Part shown: piece by piece, positions 32,301 through 43,439 of the stretch | How positions within the stretch are numbered: the stretch's first letter is position 1 | Layout: the number at the start of each line of letters is the position of its first letter | From: Stropharia rugosoannulata | Lineage: Eukaryota > Basidiomycota > Agaricomycetes > Agaricales > Strophariaceae | DNA: 64,000 nucleotides | Assembly (NCBI GenBank): GCA_028532985.1 | Contig: JANCIK010000002.1 | Coordinates: 1,116,001-1,180,000 of the forward strand | Direction of reading: 5' to 3' | Program-made: the position numbers and the translations under genes | Notes under the pieces: model-generated | The model's database searches: none | What the model saw: only the letters and a program-made list of their open reading frames with translations | What the model was told of the DNA's origin: nothing

Positions 32301-33346
32301 CCGATCATTTGGAAGTGAGTCGGGCCGACCCCGAGCAACAAATGCTCCCGTTCCCGTCTGGATTCACTGCCGACATGATTGATCTCCTCGACGTTGACCA
32401 GACACGTTTTCTTGTTGAACTGAAAAAACAGGAACTTGAGATTCGCAAAGGCCACGCAGGAGATGTACTCGAGGCAATCAGATCAGCAATAGTCCAACTT
32501 TCATGGGTGTACAAAAATCAGGTCCGAGGCACAACAGGGGCACATCATACAAGGGCAGCAACAAGAGTTAGTATGCTCTCAACAGCAATTGCATTAAACA
32601 GGCAGGTATTTCAAGCAAATAGGGCTGTTATGGTCTCCTTAGCATCGGAGGAGATCATACAACAAAGATTTCCAAGGTTGACCAGAGAGGACACCCACGC
32701 AAGCCAAGCAGTTTTTGATCCAAATGTTCGTGGGGGCAGTCGAATGTGTATGTCATGGATATGGAGGACAATCGGTGGAAATGACGAGAACATCGGTGAC
32801 AGGCCGACAGATACCCCAACACCGCCTACCAATGATAATCTGGATACACTGCAAGACAATCCTAGATTGCAAGATTGTATGTACATTGTGAAGTCATTGC
32901 CCAAATTAATACTCAACTTTCAAATTGCAGTTCTCCGAGTAAATTGGCTCCGTGCACGAGCACAGCACCTTCGCTGGACAGAAGAGCTTAACTTGACGAG
33001 AAACGAAATGAACTGGACGGTTCGGTTCTTTGTCTTTAAAGCAAAGTCGTGGAAGCAACGTCGGGATAATATCGTTGAGGGGCTTTACCGGGATACCTCT
33101 GAGTATCGGTCCGATTCCGATGCCGACGGCCCTTCCGGAACTGCACATTCTGATGCCAAGGCTAACTCCAAACACGTTCCACTACCGACCGTCCAACATT
33201 CTGCGCTGGAACATCGCATTCTTCGTGGTTTCAGGGCCTATGCAGAGAAACAACTTCGGATGTGGAATGAGTTAGGGTGCGTCACACAAGAGCTATTTGC
33301 CTCTGTATATCATAACCATTCATGTTCCTGGGAAGAAGTACAGTAA
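29318..33346 (+). CDS. KDZ-superfamily DNA transposase with CxC2-like cysteine cluster
   Basis: The exons are 29318-29611, 29668-29995, 30024-31081, 31171-31672, 31731-32034 and 32086-33346, with a further likely 54-nt intron at 32877-32930. The product is about 1230 residues. From about residue 131 a cysteine cluster (CQACNVNQGKWRCRDC ... CTVCCRREH) followed by W-x-G/CF and LGHQGQRCP matches the CxC2 domain found at the N-terminus of KDZ transposases. The catalytic part shows ACARHGCF, VVDFQLGERQMCMDY, IYDIMC, LWHVHGHKDEC, GAGIVDGE and LDDHMGDSNW, all typical KDZ landmarks of its RNase H-like fold. A coiled, basic C-terminal region (SWIW, RVNWLRARAQ) follows. No stops or frameshifts interrupt it, so this copy may be functional. 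It would excise and insert a KDZ element in the nucleus. The ends of the element itself were not identified. Confidence 0.88.
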
Positions 33347-33470
33347 TTAATTACATTCAGTACGGTAACCAAACATTTTGATGCCCGGTTATAAATGTCA
33401 CGTGACGTCAGATCACTGATAAGACAATGTTGATATAAATTCATTCTCCAAGCTTTTACATCTTTACATC

Positions 33471-35349
33471 ATGGATTCCAATACCACTGGCCTAGTTGGC
33501 AAAGTCCCATTTCCCATCAATGCATCTAACTTCAGCGACCGCCAGGAACGCGCTAAAATCAAGCTTCAGATACTCATGGCTCGGGTTCGCATGGCAGCAA
33601 GATCTGTGTACAAAGACATTTGGGATGGACTGCCGTTTTGGTACAATATCACAGCCGAAGTTGTGAGTATCTATAGTATAAATTTAATCGGCTGACGTCA
33701 AACATTCATCTTAGGAGGCTGCGTTATCATTCATTGGCTTTTGCCATATACAGGGATTTATAATGGAGATTCCATACATATTTGATTTCTTGGCCCGTGC
33801 CCTCTACGAGCCTTCTGGCGACACCGATGCATCCAACATACCAGGGTTGGTGGACAAGGAGTACAGCGAAAGTGACGACATTGCAATGTTGGCAATGACC
33901 CCCGACTTTCGGTACTGGTGGAACTTGAGAGGCGATGATATTCTTCAATCAATACCGGCATATGTCGAAATTGTAGAGCACATGGCCGCGTATGAACAAG
34001 CAGTAACCGGCACTACTCTGTTTCGTGGATGGGCGACTGAGACTAGTGAACCAGAGGAAGACGAAATCAGGCCGGAACCGCCACGCCGATCGGTGCCAGA
34101 TGACTGCCTTGCGGAGCCAAAGTGGCAGGCAGCATTTGGTGCAAGGCAGATTCGGTTACCCTCCGAGGCCAATGCAGATGCGTCAAAGACCAAGAGTGAC
34201 ACGCTGGGACATTCTACCAAGCAGAGGGCAAACATACCAGGCCGATCAAGCCGACTCCTCCGATCGGGCGAGAATACAGACTTCGCGTGGGCACGTCGAT
34301 CTGGCCTGGTGAATGTGCCAACTGGCAGTGAGAAGAATGCGGCTTCGACAGAATCAATGTCAGACGATACTTCTGACTCAGCGGAGTCAGGAATGCTCGC
34401 CAAACCTCACCCCGACCCATCGGTCATCCCCGACCCATCGGTCATCCCCGACCCATCGGTCATCCCCGACCTATCGGGACAATCCGCGCTCAAGGGCGAT
34501 GTTTGCGCGAACTGCGCACAGTGGAAGAATCTTGCTGACGTCACGATAAAAGAGTTACAGCACATTGCAACGCATTTTGCAGCGACTGGACGAGCCATGA
34601 ACTTGGCAATGCAGCGCTCGTCATATGTCATCTCGCAATATAACGGTATATCCAAACACCTGTCAGCCACTGGTGTCATTCCATGCAAGCAAGGGCCAAG
34701 TCCTCATGAAGATACCCGCCCACAAAATGTGCGCACTAACACTTCTGAATCGGCCCGTGCAATACCATCGAAAAGTACGGAGTCGGTCCCGTTCCGCCCC
34801 CGAACCCCAAGCCAAAGCAAGACTGTTCGCATCGAATCTCCAATGTCACTCCGTCATATTTCGCTTCGTAAAGATAAACAGCCAGATGAGACCTCTCCAA
34901 ACATTGCATCAAGTGTCCCGACAGGCGAAGACAGTGATGACGAGCCGCCACCAATAATTGCAGGCAATGAAAATTACGAGATCCGGCTGTCGGAATCATC
35001 GGAAGAAGATGAGCCGCCAATCATAGATTACCTGTCGTCCAAGGTCACCGCTATCATTCCGAGTTTCCGGTCGGAAGACGGTGGTCTCACCAGTCATGAA
35101 TTGGATGGGTCCGATGATGTGGAGATACCACCTGGAGTAGAGACACCCCTGGACACACTCCCCATCACGGATAACACCAATGCTGATGGTGAAATTGATG
35201 AAGAAATTGATGAGAGGCCAGGCTCTTCTCAGTCTTCTATGCCCAGTGAACAGTCAGATAGTGAAGATGATGATGTTGAATCTGATGAGGAAGAAAGTGA
35301 AGATGACCCTATGATTGGATTCAACCAAGGCATGGTTGACATTGAATGA
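33471..35349 (+). CDS. Acidic unknown protein downstream of KDZ transposase (possible KDZ cargo)
   Basis: The exons are 33471-33662 and 33715-35349 (donor GTGAGT, acceptor TTAG), giving 608 residues. I do not recognise a family. The first ~130 residues look folded (LPFWYNITAE, IPYIFDFLARALYE). A Pro/Ser/Arg-rich linker follows, then three tandem PSVIPD repeats at 34417-34467, a short CANC pair, a helical segment (TIKELQHIATHFAATG) and a long acidic C-terminus with Asp/Glu/Ser runs. The gene starts 125 bp after the transposase stop in the same orientation and its end faces the dioxygenase gene on the other strand. A chromatin-associated accessory role is inference only. Confidence 0.6.
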
Positions 35350-35426
35350 ATTCTTATCACTTTCCCCTGGCCTGGTCATTTTTTTGTTGTATTATAGTAA
35401 TAGGGAATACAATCAAAGCCTGCTAT

Positions 35427-37176
35427 TTATTTGTGTGAAACATTCATCCAGGGTAGTTGTGCCCCATTCAAAGCCTTTGTCACAGATTGCTTGGAGTGGT
35501 ACACAATACAAAGTCTTTCACCAACTTTCTGGACACCATGTACCAAAACCTTTGAAGATATTGCAATTATTGTTCCATCCTTGTATGGCATTTTGACTCC
35601 TAGTCCTGGCAACTCAAAGTACATATTGCGTATACTGCCGATGTTGATTAAAATGTCAAAAGCACTCGGCTCGGCCCCGGTATCTCGGTGAAACGGAGTT
35701 GCTCGATTACTGATAATTGTCACTGCTGTAAAAGGGGCGCTCCAAAATTTTAATACATCGGCGAGAACCAGGGGTGTATCGGATAGGCTACTTGCGACGT
35801 TGTTCAGATACCTCAGGCATTCGATTCCCTGCTGGTGTAAGGGCGACTCTGCGCAGTGTCGAGCTCACACGAGACCTAGCAGAGGGATTCCGAAGTTTAT
35901 TAAGCTGTAAACTATAAATACAATAGAAGCGCACCTAGCAGAGGGATTCCGAAGACAAAAGCCTAAGGAAACCCGCTGCCGGGTGCCACAGTACATAATA
36001 GAAGCATTGATTGATGCGTGAGAATAAACTATACAGTTGATCCGCCACAAGAAGCCACCACATCACGTCCTCATGTGATGTGCATCATACATCATATGCA
36101 CAGCACATGATGGACGTGTCCCATCAGTACGTCACATGATGTAAACCGCGCGCGCCTGTGCACAGTACACACTGCAGAGCATAGTGTACACTGCACGGGC
36201 TGCGCGCGGCGTAAGAAATAAAAATAAAATAAAATAAAAGAAAGTGAAGGAAGACGAAATGAAATAAAATAAAGGGTGATGCACAGCATCCCCTTACAGC
36301 TGGTACTGCTGAGGATGAATTATTGAGAGCAAACCACCGATCATGGCAGACAGCTCAGTTTGCTTTTCCAGCCAATCATGGTTCTGCTCATTTTTCAGAG
36401 ATCTCGACATCTCCAAACTGTTGAAAGTCTGGTAGTCTTGCATAAGCAAATTAATATCAAGTTTGTTGCGAACATTACCTCATGTCCGACTTGAAACCAT
36501 GCAGGTGCAAAGGAAATTGTTCCTGGTGGGATGTTCGGAAGTCGATGCCCGGTACCTCGGCCCCGGTCCGATCCCGAATAATTTGCGGGCATATTTTCAC
36601 TGTTGTAATATATTGGTCCACTCCGCCAATTGTCCAATTTGCTCGTGATTTTGATGGAGGAAGCTAAGGAGGCCACATCATCCCAAATCATACTCTACAA
36701 CCTTGGTTAGTGTTTTAACGTGGTCATAATTTGTCACTCAACAGATCTAGTTTTGGTAAGGCTGTTAGGCAGATACCAGAACAAAATGTTGCCAGCTATG
36801 TCTTTGATTATACAGGCCTCATTGATAATGGGCATGCAATCTTCAAGCTTCCCAAACTGTTTCATTATTTTGGCTTCAACTTCTTCATTTTGACCGTTCT
36901 GTTTAGGAGTCAGATGCGCAACATACTCTTCCACATTCCAAGATGTCTGCTCTAGAATTGCTTTGTTAAGCGGCCATCATATATAACGTTCAATATCTCA
37001 CTTTGATTAACAAACGCGATTACCAGCTCGTCAACAATGTTGTTGCAGTCGCATCGGAGACATGCATTGTATGGCCAAGGTGCGTGGAACTCTTCACCCT
37101 TTATCAATGTCTGAAAGCGAGCCTTCATGTATTTGGCAACAACCTCAGTAATATCAAGTGCTAGCAAAGAGGTCAT
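35427..37176 (-). pseudogene. TET/JBP-type 2-oxoglutarate/Fe(II) dioxygenase linked to KDZ, interrupted by a MITE
   Basis: The C-terminal part (35836-35427) has the double-stranded beta-helix signature of fungal TET/JBP oxygenases. This includes a FWSAPFTAV block, the iron-binding H-x-D in TPFHRDTG, a PGLGVKMPYKDGT strand pair, the distal His in VLVHGV, and the oxoglutarate-binding Arg in GERLCIVYH. All catalytic residues are present. Upstream exons (about 37176-37002, 36960 to about 36750, then 36690-36300 with one further intron) carry the N-terminal helical part, including ELSAMIGGLLSIIHP. A 461-bp element at 35837-36297 splits the coding sequence; its removal with one GCTGGT copy restores the frame. 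Such enzymes oxidise 5-methylcytosine or thymine in DNA, and their linkage with KDZ transposons in basidiomycetes is established. Intron positions at the 5' end are approximate. It could still be expressed if the insertion were spliced out. Confidence 0.72.
35837..36297. mobile_element. MITE-like insertion in the dioxygenase gene
   Basis: It is flanked by GCTGGT at 35831-35836 and 36299-36304, with ends GTAAGGG...CCCTTAC and a weakly conserved extension of the inverted repeat. The interior has a direct repeat of CCTAGCAGAGGGATTCCGAA (near 35873 and 35934), several ATGATGTG palindromic stretches and CGCGCG-rich hairpins. No ORF is present, so it is non-autonomous. Confidence 0.6.
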
Positions 37177-38560
37177 TGTACTTGAGATTGAGATAGCCCG
37201 GGAAGAGAGTCAAAAGTACCGTAGTACCCCCATCATAAAATGAGATTATTGATCGTCATTCACGTGCACACAAATATGCCATCAGATAAACTGGCATTGA
37301 ATTTGGCTTGTTAGTACTTATAGCTAAAAAATGGCCTTGGAGAGCTTGTTCATATCAGATGAAGAAACACAAATAACATGTCGGCGCCGAGCCGACTGAC
37401 TCTTCGGATGAACTTTTTCCTCGCTTTTAATTGTAATGCTTACCCTTATCAGTTTGGCCCAGTGTTACTAGCACAAACAGGTAATGGAGTAGAGGGAAGA
37501 CTGTATACGTACCGGTGCATGACATTTGGCTTTGTTATTAGTGCTGAGTACACATTCCAGACGGTGGTTCATGTGATGAAATTGACTGTGATAGCTTCAA
37601 TAAGTCCATATTACTCATTAAAAATAGTCCCGATAGTTTGACAATGGCCTGTAGCAGTCGAGGAAGGTGGGCTATGATGGGGCACCGACAGTCGGTGCTG
37701 TCGGTGCTTTCGGGGCTCCGACTGGCATGGTGTCGGGACCTCACCGGGATGTGACTGTGGCTGTGAGCCTGGATTCCGGCAGAATGGAGCCGTAGACCAC
37801 GGTACATAGTTAGAAACCGGTTCCGTCTGTTAGGTACGGTCAATACCTTAAAATAGATTCCTCAGGAACAAGACTATAGTGTATAGTATATATTTAGATC
37901 CTGGTTACACTATTATGTACAGTACCAGGGGACTGTTCTATGTGGGAACAAAGGGGGCCCGAAGACATGCGAGAGTGAACCAAGAATCGACGTTGTGACT
38001 GTTGAGAACAGACAGTCGGTGACTGGATGAGGTACATTCTGTAGACTGTGATCCGGGACGGAGCAAGCGGACTGAGCGATATGCCTGACCTGGTCAGCGC
38101 AGTGAGCGGGAAACGCGCAAAGCTGCAGGTGGTGGATAAGCAGGACAAGTAGAACATGAATGGAAAGTTAACAAGAGCAGTACAGAGGGGGACGCCAAAA
38201 TGGCGGCCAGGAAGTGTATGCAGATGGGTCCACAAGAAGATATGTCCAGCTAGGGTAACTTAAGAATGGTGTTATGCAATGAATAAGAGCAACATAAGCA
38301 ATACAAACGGAATCAAGGAGTGTGAAAAGTAGAGGACGACTTGTAGTGAGCAAACGAAGCATTGGTCGTCTTGCGGTTATGCTCATTCTATTGCTCTTCT
38401 TTATGACCACTTGTTCGTTTCGCGGTACCCCAGGTCGGGATATCGAGCAGAAACTGGGACAGGGCAGTGTAATAAACATAGTGCTGCTGTACTCGAGCAC
38501 ATTTGCATGCACGCCGAGCGCGTTGGGGTTGCAAGTTGAGCACAACGAGAGACGGCTGCT
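37177..38560. other. Unannotated stretch after KDZ neighbourhood
   Basis: No ORF with a recognisable motif. A GTCGGTGC-type short repeat lies near 37685-37735. No terminal repeat of the KDZ element could be recognised here. Confidence 0.35.
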
Positions 38561-39520
38561 ACCATGAGAGGGTCATAGCAAATTGGATGAGGTAGATGAT
38601 AGTGTGCGCAGCTGATCTGGACAGCAGGATAGGAGAATGGGGGCAGCACTGTACTCGAGAGGACAATGGGGAACAGCAGGGAAATGTTCGGGCAGGCAAA
38701 TGTTGCATTGGTGGGGGCAGGCGGTGGACCGAGGAAGGCAAGGAGTGTACGTATATCTGTCAAAGTCTAGGTTATGCGATGAATAGAAAGTGTAAGAACA
38801 CACAAGGCAAAAGTAGGGAAGATTTTACAGTCAGCATCCGAAACCAACCCAAAACCAAAAAAAATCGCGAAAAACGCATAAGTCTCTCCTCAGGACCGCA
38901 GCAAGCACGACAGTATTCGCGTGTGTCCCTGAGCATCACGGATATCCATTCACCTCGAGGAAGAGGCGCGCAGGATGAGAGAGGTGTTGACTGGTGCGCA
39001 GGAGTCGGGACGGCCGGGATGGAGACAGGCGGGCACTGTTCTGGGACGGGGGTGTGCAAGGTGTTTGGCAGAGATTCAAGTGCAGGTGTCTCAATGACGG
39101 GGTAAGGCTGTGCGTGCAGCCAGGCGGTTCAAGGTTGTGTCATCGTGGTATGTGCAAACGGTAACATCAACAGCGGCGGGTGTTGTTCGTGTCGTCCGGA
39201 ACTGCTGGCCCGTGTGGTCGCGATGTCCGAAGGCCGGCCAGGGGCGGGAGACAGGCGACCAGATGAGGCCTGGAGTTGATCTCTGCTTGCGAGCGTGAGC
39301 GTTAGGTGAAACAACGCGACACGTGAGGGCAGCGGGATTCAAGGGAGGCGGCAGGTGCATGGGTGTGACAAGCGAGGCAAGGAGTAGCGACATGATATCA
39401 CGGAGAGAGGAGACAGAACGCAGGGGCGGCCGAGGGCAGGCAGCAGCGATGATTGTATGCACATTAGGTACAGCATTTCTAGTTGAAGATGGTCTGGACG
39501 AGCGTGGCCTTGGTCATGAG
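38560..39520. repeat. Segmental repeat block R, copy 1
   Basis: GC-rich block that recurs in decayed form at 49250-49620, 56120-57560 and 62480-63440. Shared landmarks are GCGATGAATAGAAAG, GGAGACAGGCGGGCAC, GGGGTAAGGCTAGG-like and GTTGTGTCATCGTGGT strings in the same order. It precedes a copy of the small presequence gene. ORFs in it are not conserved between copies. Confidence 0.65.
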
Positions 39521-39636
39521 TTAGAAGTAGTGGACAGAGAAGGCAGTTCACGCATTCAACATTCAACCTCTGTTCGGACTCAGGCCGATCTGTTCACATG
39601 CTACCATAACTAACTGCTAGAGGGGTGCAGTGCATG

Positions 39637-41971
39637 ATGATGCGTTCTGCCCGCCTACCCCGCCTGACCCCGGCCAGGGCCTACCTCGCGCCCTCGCGCC
39701 TGCTCAGCTCTCCTTCCGCCCTTCTGCACACCACGGCGCCCTCCCGGAAACTCGGGTCCTCCCACCACCCCAGCCCGCCATCCCGGCAACTTCACACCTC
39801 GCTCACCCGGCACATCTCACCGCCCCCGCCGTGGCAGTTCTCGCCAGAAGTCATTAACGCGCTACATACCTCGACCGTGTTCCAGACGCTCAAAGACAAA
39901 CCCGAAGCGCTCGCTGAGATGGCGCGCTTTGCGGCCGTGCTGGAGGAGAGCAGTGCGTCCTTTCGCCTTTTCAGTCATGTTGCTGCACTTGTGCTTACTC
40001 TTTGTTATTATATTTCATTCATTCTTTTGATTCTTTCATTCACTCCCTCTCGGATTGTTCTCCCTTTTCGTGATTTCCGCTCCCCGTGATTTCCGCTCCA
40101 TGTGCTCCTGCCGACTATCATGTTGCCTGCTTACCCGCTCCGCCCACTCAATCCATAACCATCGGATTGCCTTCTTAATCTCCGCATCTCCACTCATCTG
40201 TTGCCCCCTTCCTGTCTGACCGCCTTCGCTTGCTCCCCTGCTATGCTCAATTAACCAAACATCCCACTTACCTACAACCAATGTTTTGGCCAATATACAT
40301 TATGTCGACTCCTCGCCGACCCGCTTCCCCATACCTCATCGCGGCCCTGTACCCATCTCTCCTCACATCCCCTCCTTGTTCTCATCCCCGTCCTTTTGTA
40401 CTCATCTCCATGCCCCATCCCCCATGCTGTCCCCGCACCCAGGTCCTGGGACAATGCTCTCTGGATCCTTCACGGACTTTCGCAGCATGGCGAAGATGCT
40501 GCTAAACAAGGACGTGCGCGACGCCATGCGCGACCTCGCCCAGGCTTTCCAGACCGCGGGGCTTGACCTGACCGATATGGTGAGTCTGGGACTTGAATCT
40601 GAGTCAAGTGGGGTACATATTTGCGGGAGTGAAATCGGACCTCTGTGGTTGGGTGGGTGGTTATGGGAAGGAGCGGAGGATGTCATCTGGGAACCTGTGT
40701 TTTGGAAATTGTGTGTTAATACCTAGAATTGTCTAGTATTTACAATAAATACCCCAATTACCTGATTACCATATATTACCAAGAATTGGAGTGGTCCCAA
40801 AGTAATTTGATATGTAGTTACCTAAAATTACCATTGAATTATTTACTGTTTACTACATAATAAGGGCACAATTACATAACACTTTCTTTAATTTGTGTTT
40901 GTGCAAAAAGACATTATATACACTTGTATTAAGCTTTTGTTCAATGCTATTATCATTCTATTATTATGTTTAGTAAGCTCTTTGTTAAGAAACAAGTGAA
41001 ACTACTACAAACTACATGACCCTGAAAATATGCACTAAGTTGGGGTTGAACCCAGAACCTCACCACATAAACATTGTAATGTAAACTTTACCACTACACT
41101 ATATAACAAATAAATAAAATTCATGTGTTTCATAGTATGTCCTTACTCAAACTGTTTACTCTTTGTACATTTCTTGTTCTTGTGTATATTTGTGCAGAGA
41201 TTAGGAAGTTGTCCATTTAGTTTTTTTGCTGTTTTTCAAAACCAAAAATGGAATAAAACCCAATAAAACAAACAAAACAGGACATGTGAACACCTATGTT
41301 CCTTTATACAGAAGCCAAGGAAGGATTATGTAACTTTTTCTATAGAAATTTCTTGTGCTTCTATTGTACTTCTTGAGTTTAATGCTTATTTGCATTTCTG
41401 GAAACAGAAAAACTGACCAAAACAGGAAACTAAATGGACAACTTACTGATGTGTACAAGCTTTGCAGATTGTCATTGGAGTAATGGACAAAAACAGTGTG
41501 ACTTTTGAGTTTTTTTATTTTGAACAAAGATAATTTAGAAAGTTTTACACAAATACCCTTGCATGCCTACAAAAATAACACAAATTGGAGTAGAATTACC
41601 AAAAAATTCCAAGACCCTTGGGTAATAAAATGTAATACAATACAAGGATGGTCTTTGTTGTAAATACACATTAAATACCATGTGGATTACAGGTGAAATA
41701 CCTCAATTACTTGCAATTACCCAGAAATACCTGCTGTTATAGTACCTATTAGCTGTTTGGTGTAATCCCAAGTAATTTTATCAAATTACCAAATCACATT
41801 TTTCCTGATGGTATTGCACTCGGGGTATATGCGGTTGTTCTGAACGGCTAGAGGACTGACTTGACTTGTTTACAGAAATTAATGCAAGAGCTGCAAGACC
41901 TGGCAGCACTCGCTAAGAAGGCCACGGACGACAATGCTGACAGGAGAAATGGTGAGGGGGCGAAGGAGTAG
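39637..41971 (+). CDS. Small protein with mitochondrial-type presequence, founder copy of a local duplication (3 exons)
   Basis: The exons are 39637-39952, 40443-40579 and 41876-41971, giving 182 residues; phases fit and donors are GTGCGT and GTGAGT. The first ~60 residues are rich in Arg, Ser, Leu and Ala without acids (SARLPRLTPARAYLAPSRLL ...), a typical mitochondrial targeting sequence. The mature part is a helical, charged domain (QFSPEVINALHTS, DVRDAMRDLAQAF, LMQELQDLAALAKKATDD). I do not know its function. Of three successive ATGs (39634, 39637, 39640) the middle one was taken to match the MMR start of the copy at 54061. Intron 2 is 1296 nt because of an AT-rich insertion; the equivalent intron at 60.8 kb is about 145 nt. 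Fragmentary paralogues lie downstream in the window. Confidence 0.6.
40718..41815. mobile_element. AT-rich insertion inside intron 2, non-coding
   Basis: About 1.1 kb of AT-rich sequence absent from the paralogous introns. It is bordered by stretches dense in AATTACC/TTACC and by a direct near-repeat (TCCCAAAGTAATTTGAT near 40795, ATCCCAAGTAATTTTATCAA near 41766). An inner inverted repeat around AGTTGTCCATTTAGTTT pairs 41208-41224 with 41433-41449. No ORF, so a non-autonomous element. The exact ends are uncertain. Confidence 0.5.
41036..41110 (-). other. tRNA-like sequence with pol III A and B boxes (SINE-like)
   Basis: On the minus strand TAGTGTAGTGG (A box) is followed about 40 nt later by GGTTCAACCCC (B box). 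The acceptor and T stems do not pair well, so it is not a functional tRNA. It may be the head of a tRNA-derived SINE within the AT-rich insertion. Confidence 0.35.
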
Positions 41972-42132
41972 GTCGCGGCGAGGCTATTTGCATGGGGTGA
42001 GTGGGTTTTGAATTGGAGAAGAGGAAGCACCTGGAGTGGGACGGGGAGGACAGGCAGTAGGGTCACGGATGGACAACTTCAAAAGCGAATGTCAGCTGAG
42101 GAAATAGCAGAAACGGGCACAGGAAAAAAGCA

Positions 42133-42240
42133 GTGAGTCGTGCGTGAGTGCGTGAGAGTGCGTGAGAATGCGTGAGTGATGCGTGAAAGTGCGTGAGTGG
42201 TACGTGAGAATGCGTGAAGGTGCGTGAGCCATGCGGGAAG
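42133..42240 (+). repeat. GTGCGTGA minisatellite, block 1
   Basis: About a dozen degenerate units of GTGCGTGA(G/A). The same unit forms the blocks at 42760-43045 and 43440-43600. Confidence 0.85.
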
Positions 42241-42759
42241 GTGGGTTCGACTTCTGCCACTGGAGGGGATTTGCTCCTAACATCAGTTACTTAGACGTAG
42301 TAAATGACCGTCCCTATGGCCCCCAACCATTAGACATACATTTTACATAGGTTTTATGTGTAGACATACCAGAAGAGTCGCACACCGGAATGCAGTTAGA
42401 TTATGGTTGAAAGTCCGGTACATTTACAGCTGGTACGCCTGCGAGTCGAGTATCTTCATTTGTGGAAAAGTACATGTAAAAATGGTGGATAAAGTCTTGA
42501 GAAACAGGTTAGAACCTCATATACCTGACAGGAGAGATAACATACTTTGAGTCCAATTGCGTATATTTGCAAGTGAGTGAAGTAAGAGAAAGTTTCTGTT
42601 TAAATACGGGTGCAAAAAGCGCACCCAAGCTTCAAGCTTTACTATAGTTGCTGTTCAATTGTAATTATGACAATTGAACTTGAGCTTAATTTTCAAATAA
42701 TGAGAGAAGTATTCATTATCCTACATAATGAGTGCACGAAAATGTGTGAACAAAGCAAG
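42241..42759. other. Unannotated spacer between minisatellite blocks
   Basis: No gene. Contains two hairpins: GGGTGC...GCACCC at about 42610-42628 and GTTCAATTGTAATTATGACAATTGAAC-type pairing at about 42653-42680 (arms GTTCAATTGT / ACAATTGAAC). Possibly an inserted element that split the minisatellite. Confidence 0.35.
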
Positions 42760-43045
42760 GGCGTGCAGTGAGTGAGTGGTGCGTGATGGTATATGAGCAA
42801 ATGCATGAAGGTGAGTGAGTACACGTGAGTGGAAGTGAAGATGCGTGACAGATGCGTGAGTGAAAGTGAAGGTGCGTGAGTGAAAGTGAAAGTGCGTGAG
42901 TGGTGCGTGAGGGTGCGTGAGGGTGCGTGAGTGGTGCGTGAAGGTGCGTGAGGGTGCGTGAGTAGTGCGTGAAGGTGCGTGAAGGTGCGTGAGTGGAAGT
43001 GAGAATGAGTGAGTGAGAGCGAGTAGGTGCGTCAGTGAGTACGTG
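42760..43045 (+). repeat. GTGCGTGA minisatellite, block 2
   Basis: Largest block, roughly 30 units of 8-10 bp with GTGCGTGA, AGTGAG and GTGCGTGAGTG variants. Confidence 0.85.
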
Positions 43046-43439
43046 AGTGAGATAAATGATCCACATAGAAATCTTTGATGTAGAACCATAGGCAATACAA
43101 TTGTCACCAAATATTTTTGTTTCCGAGCCTAACATCTTTCATGCTATTAGTTCCAATGTGTTACAAATAGTAATTCTACATGATATAAGTCTAAAAGCCT
43201 TATGGGTGTTTGATTAAGTTAAATTTTCAACTTCACAAAAGCACAAGAAAAATCATTCGGTATCCAAAACTGAGCTGAAACAGTTGACCGTGAGTCGTGT
43301 ATTATCCGAATTCCTGTCTTATATACAATCTGTCTATGTATTATTACATTAACTCGATATGATTTGCTTCTTATGAGATAACTGTACTCGAACTTAAAGC
43401 ACTACTGACTAGTCTATTGTAGTAAACGAACAAGTAAGT
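43046..43439. other. Unannotated AT-rich spacer
   Basis: No ORF or recognisable repeat. It separates minisatellite blocks 2 and 3. Confidence 0.35.

Noticed and set aside
36463..36955. Plus-strand small open frames opposite the dioxygenase N-terminal exons
   Set aside because: The minus strand has splice signals and homologous-looking segments continuous with the oxygenase; the plus frames have none.
41036..41110. A functional tRNA gene
   Set aside because: A and B boxes fit, but acceptor and T stems cannot pair, and it lies inside an AT-rich repeat insertion.
42716..43135. Minus-strand His/Ser/Thr-rich open frames as a gene
   Set aside because: They are translations of the GTGCGTGA minisatellite.
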